A stretch of 52,400 nucleotides of DNA from Limnohabitans sp. 2KL-17 (GTDB lineage: Bacteria > Pseudomonadota > Gammaproteobacteria > Burkholderiales > Burkholderiaceae_C). The stretch covers positions 1 to 52,400 of the forward strand of contig NZ_NESK01000029.1 of NCBI RefSeq assembly GCF_003063415.1. Direction: 5' to 3'. This document shows positions 39,759 to 47,991 of the stretch, piece by piece (position 1 is the first letter of the stretch; every line of letters begins with the position of its first letter). Under the pieces are notes generated by a model, which was not told the DNA's origin, did no database searches, and saw only the letters and a list, made by a program, of their open reading frames with translations. The translations under genes were made by a program, and so were the position numbers.

Positions 39759-40163
39759 TCAGGAAATGGGGGGCTTGATCAGCGGGGGAGACGAGCGGAC
39801 CACATGCGCCAAAGACGCTCCGACAGGCAGCGGGTGGGCCTGAAAAACTGGCATCACCAATGGCCACTGCGTCAGGCTCAAGCCTTGGTGGCATACGCCG
39901 CACAACTGGCAATTGCCATCGTGGCAATCTCCTTGTTGGACGGATGCATCGAGCAGCGCAAGCTGAGCGTGGGCTTCGTGCAAGGGCTCCACCAAGGCCT
40001 CATGGCAGTCGTGCGCAGCATGAGCTTCGTTGTGATGCGCCGGGCTGACAGTCGCCAGGACTGGAAGATGGTGCGAACTGCTTGCCGTGATCGGCATCCA
40101 CGAACCCGCCCACAGCCGCAAGGGGATCAGGCACAGCAGAAAGCAAAGGAAAAGGCTACGCAT
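39759..40163 (-). CDS. Small Cys/His-rich exported protein of copper cluster
   Basis: I do not recognise this 134-residue protein. From the ATG at 40163 it has a signal peptide (MRSLFLCFLLCLIPLRLWA). The mature part is rich in histidine (SSSHHLP, PAHHNEAHAAHDCHEA, EPLHEAHAQ) and has a compact cysteine cluster CHDGNCQLCGVCH. The spacing CxxxxCxxCxxC resembles a metal site more than disulfides. It lies 73 bases upstream of the TolC-like gene in the same direction and is probably the first gene of the seven-gene cluster. It could act as a periplasmic copper buffer or, like CopL-type leader proteins, a sensor. Confidence 0.65.
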   Translation of the reverse strand: MRSLFLCFLLCLIPLRLWAGSWMPITASSSHHLPVLATVSPAHHNEAHAAHDCHEALVEPLHEAHAQLALLDASVQQGDCHDGNCQLCGVCHQGLSLTQWPLVMPVFQAHPLPVGASLAHVVRSSPPLIKPPIS

Positions 40164-40232
40164 GGTGAAATCATAAGTCAAGCACCGCCAGGTCCGGGGT
40201 TTTCGGTCCGAATGACCGTTCAGAAACCGCCC

Positions 40233-40574
40233 TCAGACAAAGGCATGCAGGCGCCCACGTTGGTCATAAGTGGTCAAAAAAGGCTGGGCATTTCTGACCG
40301 ATGCACTGGATGAGGTGCAGTGAATCAAGGGGACCGAATTCCGGGGGCGTGGGGCACGGCAACTGACGTCATAGGCCCGTCGCTCCTCGGGCTGGCTCAA
40401 CACCTTGTAGGCATGGTTGATGCGCACCATCTTGGCGGCCCACAAAGGAGAAACGACCCCCTGGCGGTCAGGGTGGTACCGTTGAGCCAGGGCTCGGAAC
40501 GCCGCCCGAATGACATCGGTTTCGGCCTGCGGTGTGACACCGAGTTCTGCGTAAAGGTCCATGAGCTTGTCCAT
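40233..40574 (-). CDS. Small J-domain protein
   Basis: The 113-residue protein starts with a complete J domain (about residues 5-70): DLYAELGVTPQAE, RAAFRALAQRYHPDRQG with the invariant HPD tripeptide, and INHAYKVLSQPEERRAYD. Such proteins stimulate DnaK-type ATPases. The 40-residue tail is basic, low in structure, and has no zinc or client-binding domain, so it is a minimal J protein. A start at 40562 (MDLYAEL) is also possible. Upstream is a 115-base AT-rich gap to pgi, unlike the surrounding GC-rich DNA. Confidence 0.88.
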   Translation of the reverse strand: MDKLMDLYAELGVTPQAETDVIRAAFRALAQRYHPDRQGVVSPLWAAKMVRINHAYKVLSQPEERRAYDVSCRAPRPRNSVPLIHCTSSSASVRNAQPFLTTYDQRGRLHAFV

Positions 40575-40688
40575 GGACGAATCATAAAATATGAATACAT
40601 TTAAATTAACAATAATTGAAACTTAAACGTATCAAATTGTTAATTGCAAACTTTAAATCACCCGATGCCTCGCCTTGCCGCAAATGCC

Positions 40689-42224
40689 TCAAGTGCGCAG
40701 GCGCTGCAGCAATGCCGCTGTTGAAGCATCCAGCCCGGCCACATCGCCCGAAACCATGCGCGCATGGACATCCCGGGCCAGCATCTTGCCCAGTTCCACA
40801 CCCCATTGGTCAAAGCTGTTGATGCCCCACACCGAACCACTGACAAACACACGGTGCTCTTGCAAAGCAATCAAGGCCCCCAGACTGGTGGGCGTCAATT
40901 CGTCCAGCAGCAAGAAGGTGCTGGGCCGGTTGCCTGGAAAGTGGCGGTGACCGCCAGCATCTGACTGGCCCAGCATCAGCGCCTGTGCCTGCGCGATCGC
41001 GTTGGACAACAACTGCACATGGTGGTCTTTCAGGCTGTGGGCAGGCTTTTTCACGGCAATAAACTCCAGCGGCACCGTGTCGGTACCCTGGTGCAACATC
41101 TGAAAATAAGCATGCTGGCCGTTGGTACCCTGCTCGCCCCACAACACTGGCGAGGTGCCATAGGGCAGCGCATTGCCATTGCGGTCCACGCGCTTGCCAT
41201 TGCTCTCCATTTCCAGCTGCTGCAAATACGCCGGCAGCCTGCGCAAAGCGCTGTGGTACGGGCCAATGCTGCGGCTGTTGTAGTGCATGAAGTTGCGGTA
41301 CCAGACATCCAGCAAGCCCAGCCGAACGGGCAGGTTTTCTGCCAGATCGGCAGTCTGGAAATGCCGGTCCATGGCGTGCGCCCCAGCCAGAAAATCCCGA
41401 AAACCTTGAGCCCCGATGGCCATCGCCAATGGCAGTCCAATGGCCGACCACAGCGAATAACGCCCACCCACCCAGTCCCAAAAGCCGAAGGTGGTGGTGA
41501 TGCCAAACCCGGCTGCTGCCGCCACGTTGGTGGTCAAAGCTGTGAAGTGGCGCGCCACATCGGTACCGCCCTGCGCCTTGAACCAGGCCAGCGCCGAGCG
41601 AGCGTTGGTCATGGTCTCCAGGGTGGTGAAGGTTTTCGAGGCGACCAGGAAAAGCGTGCTTTGTGGCTTCAGGCCTTTGAGCACCGCAGCCAGCTCATGG
41701 CCATCCACATTCGAGACAAAGTGAAAGCGTTTGCCTGGCAGCACAAAATCTTGCAGGGCCAGCACCGCCATCTGCGGGCCCAGGTCAGAGCCGCCAATAC
41801 CGATGTTCACCACATCGGTGATCTGCGCATCAGCGCGAACCTGCTCGGCATAGGCCAGCATGGGCTTGAGGGTGTCGTGCACCTGCTTCAAGGGCGCTGC
41901 CAAATCACCAGACAGAGAACCCTCGGGCTGGCGCAGCAGCCAGTGCATCACTGCGCGGTCTTCGGTGTTGTTGATGTGCTCGCCACGGAACATGGCGTCG
42001 CGGTGCGCGGCCAATCCGGTCTGACGGGCCAAGGCTTGCAACAGCGCTTCGGTGGCCGCATCCACATGGTTTTTCGACAAGTCGGCAAACACATGGGGCG
42101 CTGACTGGCTCAAAGCTTGGGCGCGGCGGGCGTCTTGCGCAAAGGCGGTGCGCAAATCAAAACCTGCAAAGTGGCTGGCATGAGTTTGCAAGGCTTGCCA
42201 TGCCTCGGTCTGGTCGCAACGCAT
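40689..42224 (-). CDS. pgi: Glucose-6-phosphate isomerase
   Basis: Pgi interconverts glucose-6-phosphate and fructose-6-phosphate. The 511-residue protein has the motifs VNIGIGGSDLGPQMAVLAL, VASKTFTTLETMTNA, LWGEQGTNGQHAYFQMLHQG (catalytic Glu) and a C-terminal NSFDQWGVELGKMLA (catalytic Lys near here). Length is somewhat shorter than the 549-residue E. coli enzyme but normal for betaproteobacteria. It starts one base after the tal stop, so the pair is one operon. Confidence 0.97.
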   Translation of the reverse strand: MRCDQTEAWQALQTHASHFAGFDLRTAFAQDARRAQALSQSAPHVFADLSKNHVDAATEALLQALARQTGLAAHRDAMFRGEHINNTEDRAVMHWLLRQPEGSLSGDLAAPLKQVHDTLKPMLAYAEQVRADAQITDVVNIGIGGSDLGPQMAVLALQDFVLPGKRFHFVSNVDGHELAAVLKGLKPQSTLFLVASKTFTTLETMTNARSALAWFKAQGGTDVARHFTALTTNVAAAAGFGITTTFGFWDWVGGRYSLWSAIGLPLAMAIGAQGFRDFLAGAHAMDRHFQTADLAENLPVRLGLLDVWYRNFMHYNSRSIGPYHSALRRLPAYLQQLEMESNGKRVDRNGNALPYGTSPVLWGEQGTNGQHAYFQMLHQGTDTVPLEFIAVKKPAHSLKDHHVQLLSNAIAQAQALMLGQSDAGGHRHFPGNRPSTFLLLDELTPTSLGALIALQEHRVFVSGSVWGINSFDQWGVELGKMLARDVHARMVSGDVAGLDASTAALLQRLRT

Positions 42225-42225
42225 C

Positions 42226-43173
42226 TCAGGCTTTCTGCATCAAGGCTTCAAGCTTGACCGCATCAGCGCAGAAAGCGCGAATGCCTTCGGCCAGTTTTTC
42301 GGTGCCCATGGCGTCCTCGTTGAGGGCCAGACGAAACGACGCCTCGTCGTAGTGCACAGCTGGCAAATCCAGGCCCTTGGCGGCTTGCGCGTCCAACGCC
42401 AAGTTCAAAGGCGCCTCGCTGGCGGCCAGTTGTGCAAGCAATTCAGGGCTGATGGTCAGCAAGTCACACCCGGCCAAAGCCGTGATCTGGCCGATGTTGC
42501 GAAACGACGCCCCCATCACTTCAGTCTGGATGCCGTGCTTTTTGTAGTAATTGAAGATGGCCCGCACTGACTGCACGCCGGGGTCGTTCGGACCGGATTT
42601 GGCGGCTTCGTCCCAGGAGGCGCTAGCGGTTTTTTTGTACCAGTCGTAAATACGGCCCACAAAAGGCGAAATGAGTTGCACCCTCGCTTGCCCGCAAGCC
42701 ACCGCCTGGCAAAACGAAAACAACAGCGTCAGGTTGGTGCGAATGCCCTCGCGCTCGAGTTCGGCCGCAGCTTGAATGCCCTCCCAGGTCGAGGCGATCT
42801 TGATCAGCACGCGCGCACGGGCAATGCCTTGCGCTTCGTACAGACCCATGATGCGGCGCGCACGAGCCACGCTGGCAGCCGTGTCAAAGCTCAAGCGGGC
42901 ATCGACTTCGGTAGAGACCCGACCCGGGATGGTTTTCAGAATCTCACAGCCAAATCGCACCAGCAGATGGTCCATCACCACGTCCAGCGGCTGCCCCCGG
43001 TGCACGGCCACGGTGTCGGCCAACAAGGGCGCGTATTCGGGTTTTTGCACCGCCTTCAAAATCAGGGAAGGGTTGGTGGTGGCGTCTTGCGGCTGAAACT
43101 GGGCCAGCTGCTTGAAGTCACCGGTATCGGCCACCACGGTGGTGAATTTTTTGAGGGCATCAAGTTGGTTCAT
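42226..43173 (-). CDS. tal: Transaldolase
   Basis: Transaldolase moves three-carbon units between sugar phosphates in the pentose phosphate pathway. The 315-residue protein matches the TalB type: [33 protein letters not shown], the Schiff-base lysine in [15 protein letters not shown], and [14 protein letters not shown] and [14 protein letters not shown]. It forms an operon with pgi and diverges from zwf across a 214-base gap. Confidence 0.97.
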   Translation of the reverse strand: MNQLDALKKFTTVVADTGDFKQLAQFQPQDATTNPSLILKAVQKPEYAPLLADTVAVHRGQPLDVVMDHLLVRFGCEILKTIPGRVSTEVDARLSFDTAASVARARRIMGLYEAQGIARARVLIKIASTWEGIQAAAELEREGIRTNLTLLFSFCQAVACGQARVQLISPFVGRIYDWYKKTASASWDEAAKSGPNDPGVQSVRAIFNYYKKHGIQTEVMGASFRNIGQITALAGCDLLTISPELLAQLAASEAPLNLALDAQAAKGLDLPAVHYDEASFRLALNEDAMGTEKLAEGIRAFCADAVKLEALMQKA

Positions 43174-43337
43174 GGTGTTGGATTCTCATGGATGCCAAGC
43201 CATCTTGGCCGTCATCAATTATGAAAGAGGTCTTTGCTGTGGTCGTGGTCAGTGTTGTGGGCGCGGTCGTCGCCCAATAGCTTTCGATTTCACAGGCTGT
43301 CTGGGCGTATAAAAATGGAAAGTGCTTGAATTATCAG

Positions 43338-43352
43338 TGAAACAAAGTTACA
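43338..43352 (+). promoter_or_regulatory. Candidate HexR operator upstream of zwf
   Basis: TGAAACAAAGTTACA is a near-palindrome resembling the HexR pattern TGTAAT-N3-ATTACA, matching about 12 of 15 positions. Just downstream, AGTTACAT (43346-43353) and ATGTAACT (43370-43377) form a perfect inverted repeat with 16 bases between. The hexR gene follows zwf, which makes autoregulation plausible, and the site lies between zwf and the divergent tal. Confidence 0.45.
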
Positions 43353-43387
43353 TTACAAATCAATTTTTCATGTAACTCAAGAACAAC

Positions 43388-44851
43388 ATGGCATTTGATT
43401 TGGTTTTTTTTGGCGGCACGGGAGATCTGGTTTGGCGCAAACTCATGCCCGCCTTGCTTCAGGCCTTCAGGCACGACACCCTGCCTGAAGAGGGGCGCAT
43501 CATTGGCGTTGGCCGTGACGACCTGAGCGACGAGCAATACCGCGCTCAAATTCGGTCCCGTTTTGAGCAAGTTGAGGGCGAAAAACGCCCCAAGCCCGAA
43601 GAGTTCGCCCGCTTTGCCAGCCTGCTTTGTTATGTGCGCATGGACCTGTCCAAGCCCGAGGCCTACGCCGCCCTGTCGGCCCGTCTGGCTGAGCACGAAA
43701 CCGACACCGTGGTGATGTATTTGTCCACTGCCCCCAGCCTGTTCACCACCGTGTGCGAACAACTGGCGGCCAACGGCCTGAACACCCCCAAGACGCGCAT
43801 CGTGCTCGAAAAACCGCTAGGCCACGACCTGGCCTCCAACCGCGCCATCAACGAGGCGGTGGGCCGTTTTTTCACAGAGCAGCAGATATTTCGCATCGAC
43901 CATTACCTGGGCAAGCCTGCGGTGCAAAACCTGTTTGCCATGCGATTCGGCAACGCCTTGTTTGAGCCACTGTGGCGCCGCGAACACATCGCCAACATCC
44001 AGATCACCATGTCCGAAGAGCTGGGTGTCGAAAAACGTGGTGGCTTTTACGAAACCACCGGCGCGCTGCGCGACATGGTGCAAAACCACGCCCTGCAACT
44101 GTTGTGCGCCATCGCGATGGAGCCTCCCATCAATGCCCACGCCGACGCCATTCGCGACGAAAAACTCAAGGTGCTGCGCGCCTTGAAGCGCTGGACACCT
44201 GAAACACTCAGCCAGCACGTCATCCGTGGCCAGTACAGTGCTGGCAACATTGACGGCAAGGCCGTGCCCGCCTACCGGGACGAACCAGGCGTCAACCCGG
44301 CCAGCAGCACAGAAACCTTTGTGGCCCTGCGCACAGAAATTGCCAACTGGCGCTGGGCGGGCGTGCCCTTTTACATCCGCACTGGCAAGCGCATGGCTGC
44401 GCGTGAGGCACACATCGAGATCAATTTCCGGCCCACACCGCATGAGATTTTCAAAAGTCCTTCAGGACAGGTCAACAAACTGGTCATCCACCTGCAGCCC
44501 AAAGACGGGCTCGAACTGCACCTGTTTGCACAAGGCCAAAGCAAGCGCGGCCAGGGCAGTGGTGGCGTCACCCTGAGCCCGGTGCACCTGGACCTAGACT
44601 TTGACAAACGCTTTGGCAGCGAGCGAGTGGGCGCCTACGAACGCCTGTTGCTCGATGTGCTTGAGGGTCGCCTGAACCTGTTTGTGCGCAGTGACGAACA
44701 AGAGGAAGCCTGGCGCTGGGTCGAGCCGATCCTGCAACACTGGAAAGACGACACCATCAGCCCGCGCCCCTACGCCGCTGGCACCTGGGGACCGAGCGCA
44801 TCCAGCGCCATGATTGCGCGCGACAGCTTTTACTGGAGCGAAGAAACTTAA
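43388..44851 (+). CDS. zwf: Glucose-6-phosphate 1-dehydrogenase
   Basis: Zwf oxidises glucose-6-phosphate with NADP+, feeding the pentose phosphate and Entner-Doudoroff routes. The 487-residue protein has the coenzyme motif FFGGTGDLVWRKLMPAL at its N-terminus, the substrate-binding active-site sequence RIDHYLGKPAVQN, and EEAWRWVEPILQHW near the C-terminus. The ATG at 43388 lacks a strong ribosome site. It lies 17 bases ahead of hexR, so the two are co-transcribed. Confidence 0.97.
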   Translation: MAFDLVFFGGTGDLVWRKLMPALLQAFRHDTLPEEGRIIGVGRDDLSDEQYRAQIRSRFEQVEGEKRPKPEEFARFASLLCYVRMDLSKPEAYAALSARLAEHETDTVVMYLSTAPSLFTTVCEQLAANGLNTPKTRIVLEKPLGHDLASNRAINEAVGRFFTEQQIFRIDHYLGKPAVQNLFAMRFGNALFEPLWRREHIANIQITMSEELGVEKRGGFYETTGALRDMVQNHALQLLCAIAMEPPINAHADAIRDEKLKVLRALKRWTPETLSQHVIRGQYSAGNIDGKAVPAYRDEPGVNPASSTETFVALRTEIANWRWAGVPFYIRTGKRMAAREAHIEINFRPTPHEIFKSPSGQVNKLVIHLQPKDGLELHLFAQGQSKRGQGSGGVTLSPVHLDLDFDKRFGSERVGAYERLLLDVLEGRLNLFVRSDEQEEAWRWVEPILQHWKDDTISPRPYAAGTWGPSASSAMIARDSFYWSEET

Positions 44852-44868
44852 ACCGGAGACACCACACC

Positions 44869-45714
44869 ATGCTCGACCGCATCAAGGCTTCTTTGCCCTC
44901 CCTGGCCCCGGCCGAGCAACGGGTGGGCAAGCTCGTGCTGGCCGACCCGCGCGCCTTTGCCAACCTGCCTGTCACCGAACTGGCCGATCGCTCGCATGTC
45001 AGCAAACCCACCGTGGTGCGTTTTTGCCGCAGCATGGGCTACGACGGCCTGTCCGACTTCAAACTCAAACTGGCGGGCAGCGTGAGCGAGGGCGTGCCCT
45101 TCATCCACCGCAGCGTGGATGCAGACGACAAGACCAGCGACATCGCGGTCAAGGTGATCGACAACACCGTGGCGGCATTTTTGAAGTACCGCAACGACGC
45201 CAGCTTTTTTGCTTTGGAGCATGCAGCAAAAGCCCTGGCCGCCACCCAGAAGACCAACCGGCGCATCGAGTTTTACGGTGTGGGCAACTCCGGCATCGTG
45301 GCCCAGGACGCACAGCACAAATTCTTTCGCCTGGGCGTCAACGCCATCGCCTACAGCGATGGCCACATGCAGGTCATGAGCGCGTCCATGCTTCGGCCGG
45401 GCGACTGCGCCGTGATCATCTCCAACTCGGGCCGCACCCGCGACCTGATGGATGCCTGCGACATCGCCAAAAAGCAAGGCGCCACCACCATCGTGATCAC
45501 CGCCAGTGGCTCACCACTGGCGGGTGCTGGCAACATTCACCTGACCGCCGATCACCCCGAAGGCTATGACAAATACAGCCCCATGGTGTCACGCCTGCTG
45601 CACCTGCTGATCATCGATATTTTGGCCACCACGGTGGCGCTGCGCATCGGTGAAGAACTGCAACCCGTGCTGCGCGACATGAAAAACAACCTGCGCAGCA
45701 AGCGTTACACCTGA
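44869..45714 (+). CDS. hexR: HexR-type RpiR-family transcriptional regulator
   Basis: HexR senses KDPG and controls genes of central sugar metabolism. The 281-residue protein has the N-terminal RpiR helix-turn-helix (LADRSHVSKPTVVRFCRSMG, residues 37-56) and a C-terminal sugar-phosphate-binding SIS domain (FYGVGNSGIVAQDAQHKF and VIISNSGRTRDLMDACDIA, with TIVITASGSPLA). It follows zwf by 17 bases. The edd and eda genes, usual partners, are not in the window. Confidence 0.93.
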   Translation: MLDRIKASLPSLAPAEQRVGKLVLADPRAFANLPVTELADRSHVSKPTVVRFCRSMGYDGLSDFKLKLAGSVSEGVPFIHRSVDADDKTSDIAVKVIDNTVAAFLKYRNDASFFALEHAAKALAATQKTNRRIEFYGVGNSGIVAQDAQHKFFRLGVNAIAYSDGHMQVMSASMLRPGDCAVIISNSGRTRDLMDACDIAKKQGATTIVITASGSPLAGAGNIHLTADHPEGYDKYSPMVSRLLHLLIIDILATTVALRIGEELQPVLRDMKNNLRSKRYT

Positions 45715-45727
45715 AAGCCTGGCCGCT

Positions 45728-45744
45728 GCGCGCCTCAGGCGCGC
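45728..45744. other. Hairpin between convergent hexR and tctE
   Basis: GCGCGCC (45728-45734) and GGCGCGC (45738-45744) form a perfect 7-bp stem whose three-base loop is the tctE stop codon. It lacks a T-run but may block read-through between these convergent genes, which end only 20 bases apart. Confidence 0.45.
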
Positions 45745-47144
45745 CAGTGCATCCGTATCGCCGTGCCGCGCTCGTTGCTCACCGGGCTGCGCACGCTCAC
45801 CTCGGCGCAATGCTGGCTGGCGATTTCTTTCACAATGGCCAGGCCCAAACCACTGCCAGGCACGCCCGAAGGGGCTGCACGGTAAAAGCGCTCAAACACA
45901 TGGACCTGGTGCTCGGGGGCGATGCCCGGGCCGTTGTCTTCGACTTCAAACCAGCGCTCGCCCACACGCACAGTGATGTGCGTGCCGACCGGCCCGTGGT
46001 GAATGGCGTTGTCGATCAGGTTGCTCAAGGCCTCGTGGAGCAAAAGGTCAACCGCCTGCACCTCGCAACGCGCCACTTGCGCCTCCAGCCCCAGGTCATC
46101 ACCCTTTTGATGGGCACGCAGCAAATGCTCTTGCGTGACCCGTCTGGCCAAATCCACCAGATCGACGGTTTGTGGCGTGTGCATTTCGCGGGCATGCTCC
46201 ACACGCGTCATGGCCAGCAACTGCTCCGTCAAGCGCACCGCATCGTCGGTGGTTTGACGCGCTGCCGACATCAAGGCCTGCGCCTGCTGGGGCTCGGTGT
46301 TGCGCTGGGCCAGCGCCAGCTGGGTCTTGAGGGCAGTCAACGGTGTGCGCAACTGGTGCGCGGCATTGTCCAGAAAACGCTTGCGGATCTCGATCAGTCG
46401 CCCCAACCGGTCCAGGTAACCGTTGAGCGTCTCCATCAGGGGCCGCAATTCACGCGGCAAGTCGGGCGGCTGAATGGGCAAAAAATCGTCTTCGGCCTTG
46501 TTCGCCAGTTGCTGCCGAAACGCCTCCAGCGGCCGAATGCCGCGCTGCACACCCCAAACGACCAAGCCCGCAGCAGCCAGCAACAACAGGCCCTGGCTGC
46601 TCAAGGTGTCCCACAAAATGCGTTGTATGAGTTGCTGGCGCGCCTCCATGGTTTCAGCCACCGTGATTTTGATAAGGGGCTCAGTCAGGCCTGCGTCTTC
46701 CATGACGTGCGTCAGCTGTGCCAGCCGCACGGGCTGGTTCAGGTATTGCCCATCGTCGAACTGCACCAATGCAAAATATTTCACCGCTGACAAGGTGCGC
46801 ACAGGGGCATCGGGCAAGGCGGCTACACCCGCCAGCCATTGGCCTGCTGGCGTGGTCACTTTGTAAAACAAACGCGAGCCGGTGTGGTTTTCAAACAGAT
46901 AGCCTGCAGCCTTCATCACATCCAGCTGAACGCGCCCATCGCGCCATTCCAGTTCTTCGGCCAAGGTGCGGGCGGCCAGGTACAAGGAGCGGTCATAGGC
47001 CTCGTTGGCCGCCTGCACCGCGTTGCCATAGCCCACCCAGGCGTTGATGCCGATCAGTCCCACCAGTGGCAGCAAGATCCAGCCAAGCAGTCGTGTGCGC
47101 AAAGACGCAGCAGCGTGGGCCTGGCGTGGGTGGAAAAAAGACAT
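45735..47144 (-). CDS. tctE: TctE-type sensor histidine kinase
   Basis: TctE with TctD controls tricarboxylate uptake. The 469-residue protein has a first membrane segment (LLGWILLPLVGLIGINAWVG), a periplasmic 2CSK-type sensor domain of about 130 residues, a second segment (SSQGLLLLAAAGLVVWGV), a HAMP-like linker, the phosphorylated His in LDNAAHQLRTPLTALKTQ, and the ATPase motifs LSNLIDNAIHHGP, VEDNGPGI and GSGLGLAIVKEI. The start lies one base after the tctD stop. The sensor probably binds citrate or a related acid, but the ligand is not readable. Confidence 0.93.
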   Translation of the reverse strand: MSFFHPRQAHAAASLRTRLLGWILLPLVGLIGINAWVGYGNAVQAANEAYDRSLYLAARTLAEELEWRDGRVQLDVMKAAGYLFENHTGSRLFYKVTTPAGQWLAGVAALPDAPVRTLSAVKYFALVQFDDGQYLNQPVRLAQLTHVMEDAGLTEPLIKITVAETMEARQQLIQRILWDTLSSQGLLLLAAAGLVVWGVQRGIRPLEAFRQQLANKAEDDFLPIQPPDLPRELRPLMETLNGYLDRLGRLIEIRKRFLDNAAHQLRTPLTALKTQLALAQRNTEPQQAQALMSAARQTTDDAVRLTEQLLAMTRVEHAREMHTPQTVDLVDLARRVTQEHLLRAHQKGDDLGLEAQVARCEVQAVDLLLHEALSNLIDNAIHHGPVGTHITVRVGERWFEVEDNGPGIAPEHQVHVFERFYRAAPSGVPGSGLGLAIVKEIASQHCAEVSVRSPVSNERGTAIRMHWRA

Positions 47145-47145
47145 G

Positions 47146-47853
47146 TCAAGCCTGCCCTGAAGGCAAGGTCAGCATGTAACCCATGCCTCGGAACGTGGTG
47201 ATCATCACGTTCGAGGGCTGCCCGGACTGGGCCGCCCCCGATTCAAGTTTTTTGCGCAAGCGGTAAATCAGAACCTCCACTGCGTCCAGCCCGGTGGCCT
47301 CGTCGGCAAACACCTCGGCATGCAATTGCTCTTTGCTGACGGTGCGCTGGGGTGACTCCAGCAACACACGCAATGCAGCGGCTTCGCGCTTGGTCAGCGC
47401 CAGCATCTGGTCGTGCAGGTGAACGGCACCGGTCTCGGGCTGCAACGCGAGCGGCCCCCATCGCAGCGCGCTTGTTTTGGCGCGGCCATGGCGCCGCAGC
47501 AACACCTGCAAACGCGCCTCCAGTTCGCTCAGGTCAAACGGCTTGGGCAAATAGTCATCGGCCCCCATGTTCAGCCCCAGCACCCGGTCGGGCACGTTGG
47601 CCCGGGCCGTCAGGATCAAGACGGGCACCGCATCACCCCTTGCACGCAAAGCTTGTAGAACGCTCAGACCATCCTGGCCAGGCAACTGCAAGTCCAGCAA
47701 GACGGCGTCAAACCCGTGCCTGGGCTGCAGGCAGCGATCGGCCGCCAGCCCATCGGTCGCAAAGTGAACATCCATACCGCCTTGGCGCAGGGCAGTGCCC
47801 AGCCACAAGGCGATGTCGGGCGTGTCTTCCACCAGCAAAATTTTGGGCGTCAT
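47146..47853 (-). CDS. tctD: TctD-type OmpR-family response regulator
   Basis: From the ATG at 47853 (MTPKILLVEDTPDIALWLG) the product has 235 residues. The receiver domain shows the acidic pocket (VEDTPD), the phosphorylated Asp in DAVLLDLQLPGQDG, the Thr in LILTARA and the Lys in YLPKPFD. A winged-helix domain follows: LALTKREAAALRVLLESPQ, then VEVLIYRLRKKLE. It is the partner of TctE and diverges from tctC, its likely target. Confidence 0.93.
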   Translation of the reverse strand: MTPKILLVEDTPDIALWLGTALRQGGMDVHFATDGLAADRCLQPRHGFDAVLLDLQLPGQDGLSVLQALRARGDAVPVLILTARANVPDRVLGLNMGADDYLPKPFDLSELEARLQVLLRRHGRAKTSALRWGPLALQPETGAVHLHDQMLALTKREAAALRVLLESPQRTVSKEQLHAEVFADEATGLDAVEVLIYRLRKKLESGAAQSGQPSNVMITTFRGMGYMLTLPSGQA

Positions 47854-47883
47854 GTGGAATTTGAGGGTTTTTACCGAACGCAA

Positions 47884-47901
47884 TTGACAGGTGTTTGACA
47901 G
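47884..47901 (+). promoter_or_regulatory. Candidate TctD binding site (TTGACAG direct repeat)
   Basis: TTGACAG occurs at 47884-47890 and 47895-47901, exactly 11 bases apart, in the 138-base gap between divergent tctD and tctC. Tandem half-sites one helical turn apart are typical of OmpR-family response regulators. TTGACA is also the sigma-70 -35 consensus, so it may be a promoter element, but no good -10 box follows at 17 bases. Confidence 0.45.
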
Positions 47902-47991
47902 TTTGGCGCCAGCACCGACACCAAAATTCATGCACCTGCCTAAGGCGCGCGCCCGGCTTTGTGTTTTTTCATTTTTACACAGGAGACCCTC

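Noticed and set aside
39686..40232. Search for a CueR or CopR operator in front of the copper cluster
   Set aside because: No convincing CueR-type dyad or CopR box was found by eye in the gaps at 39686-39758 and 40164-40232.
43220..43280. GTGGTCGTGGTC-type repeats upstream of zwf
   Set aside because: They are short, irregular, GT-rich and in no frame or symmetry that suggests a binding site.
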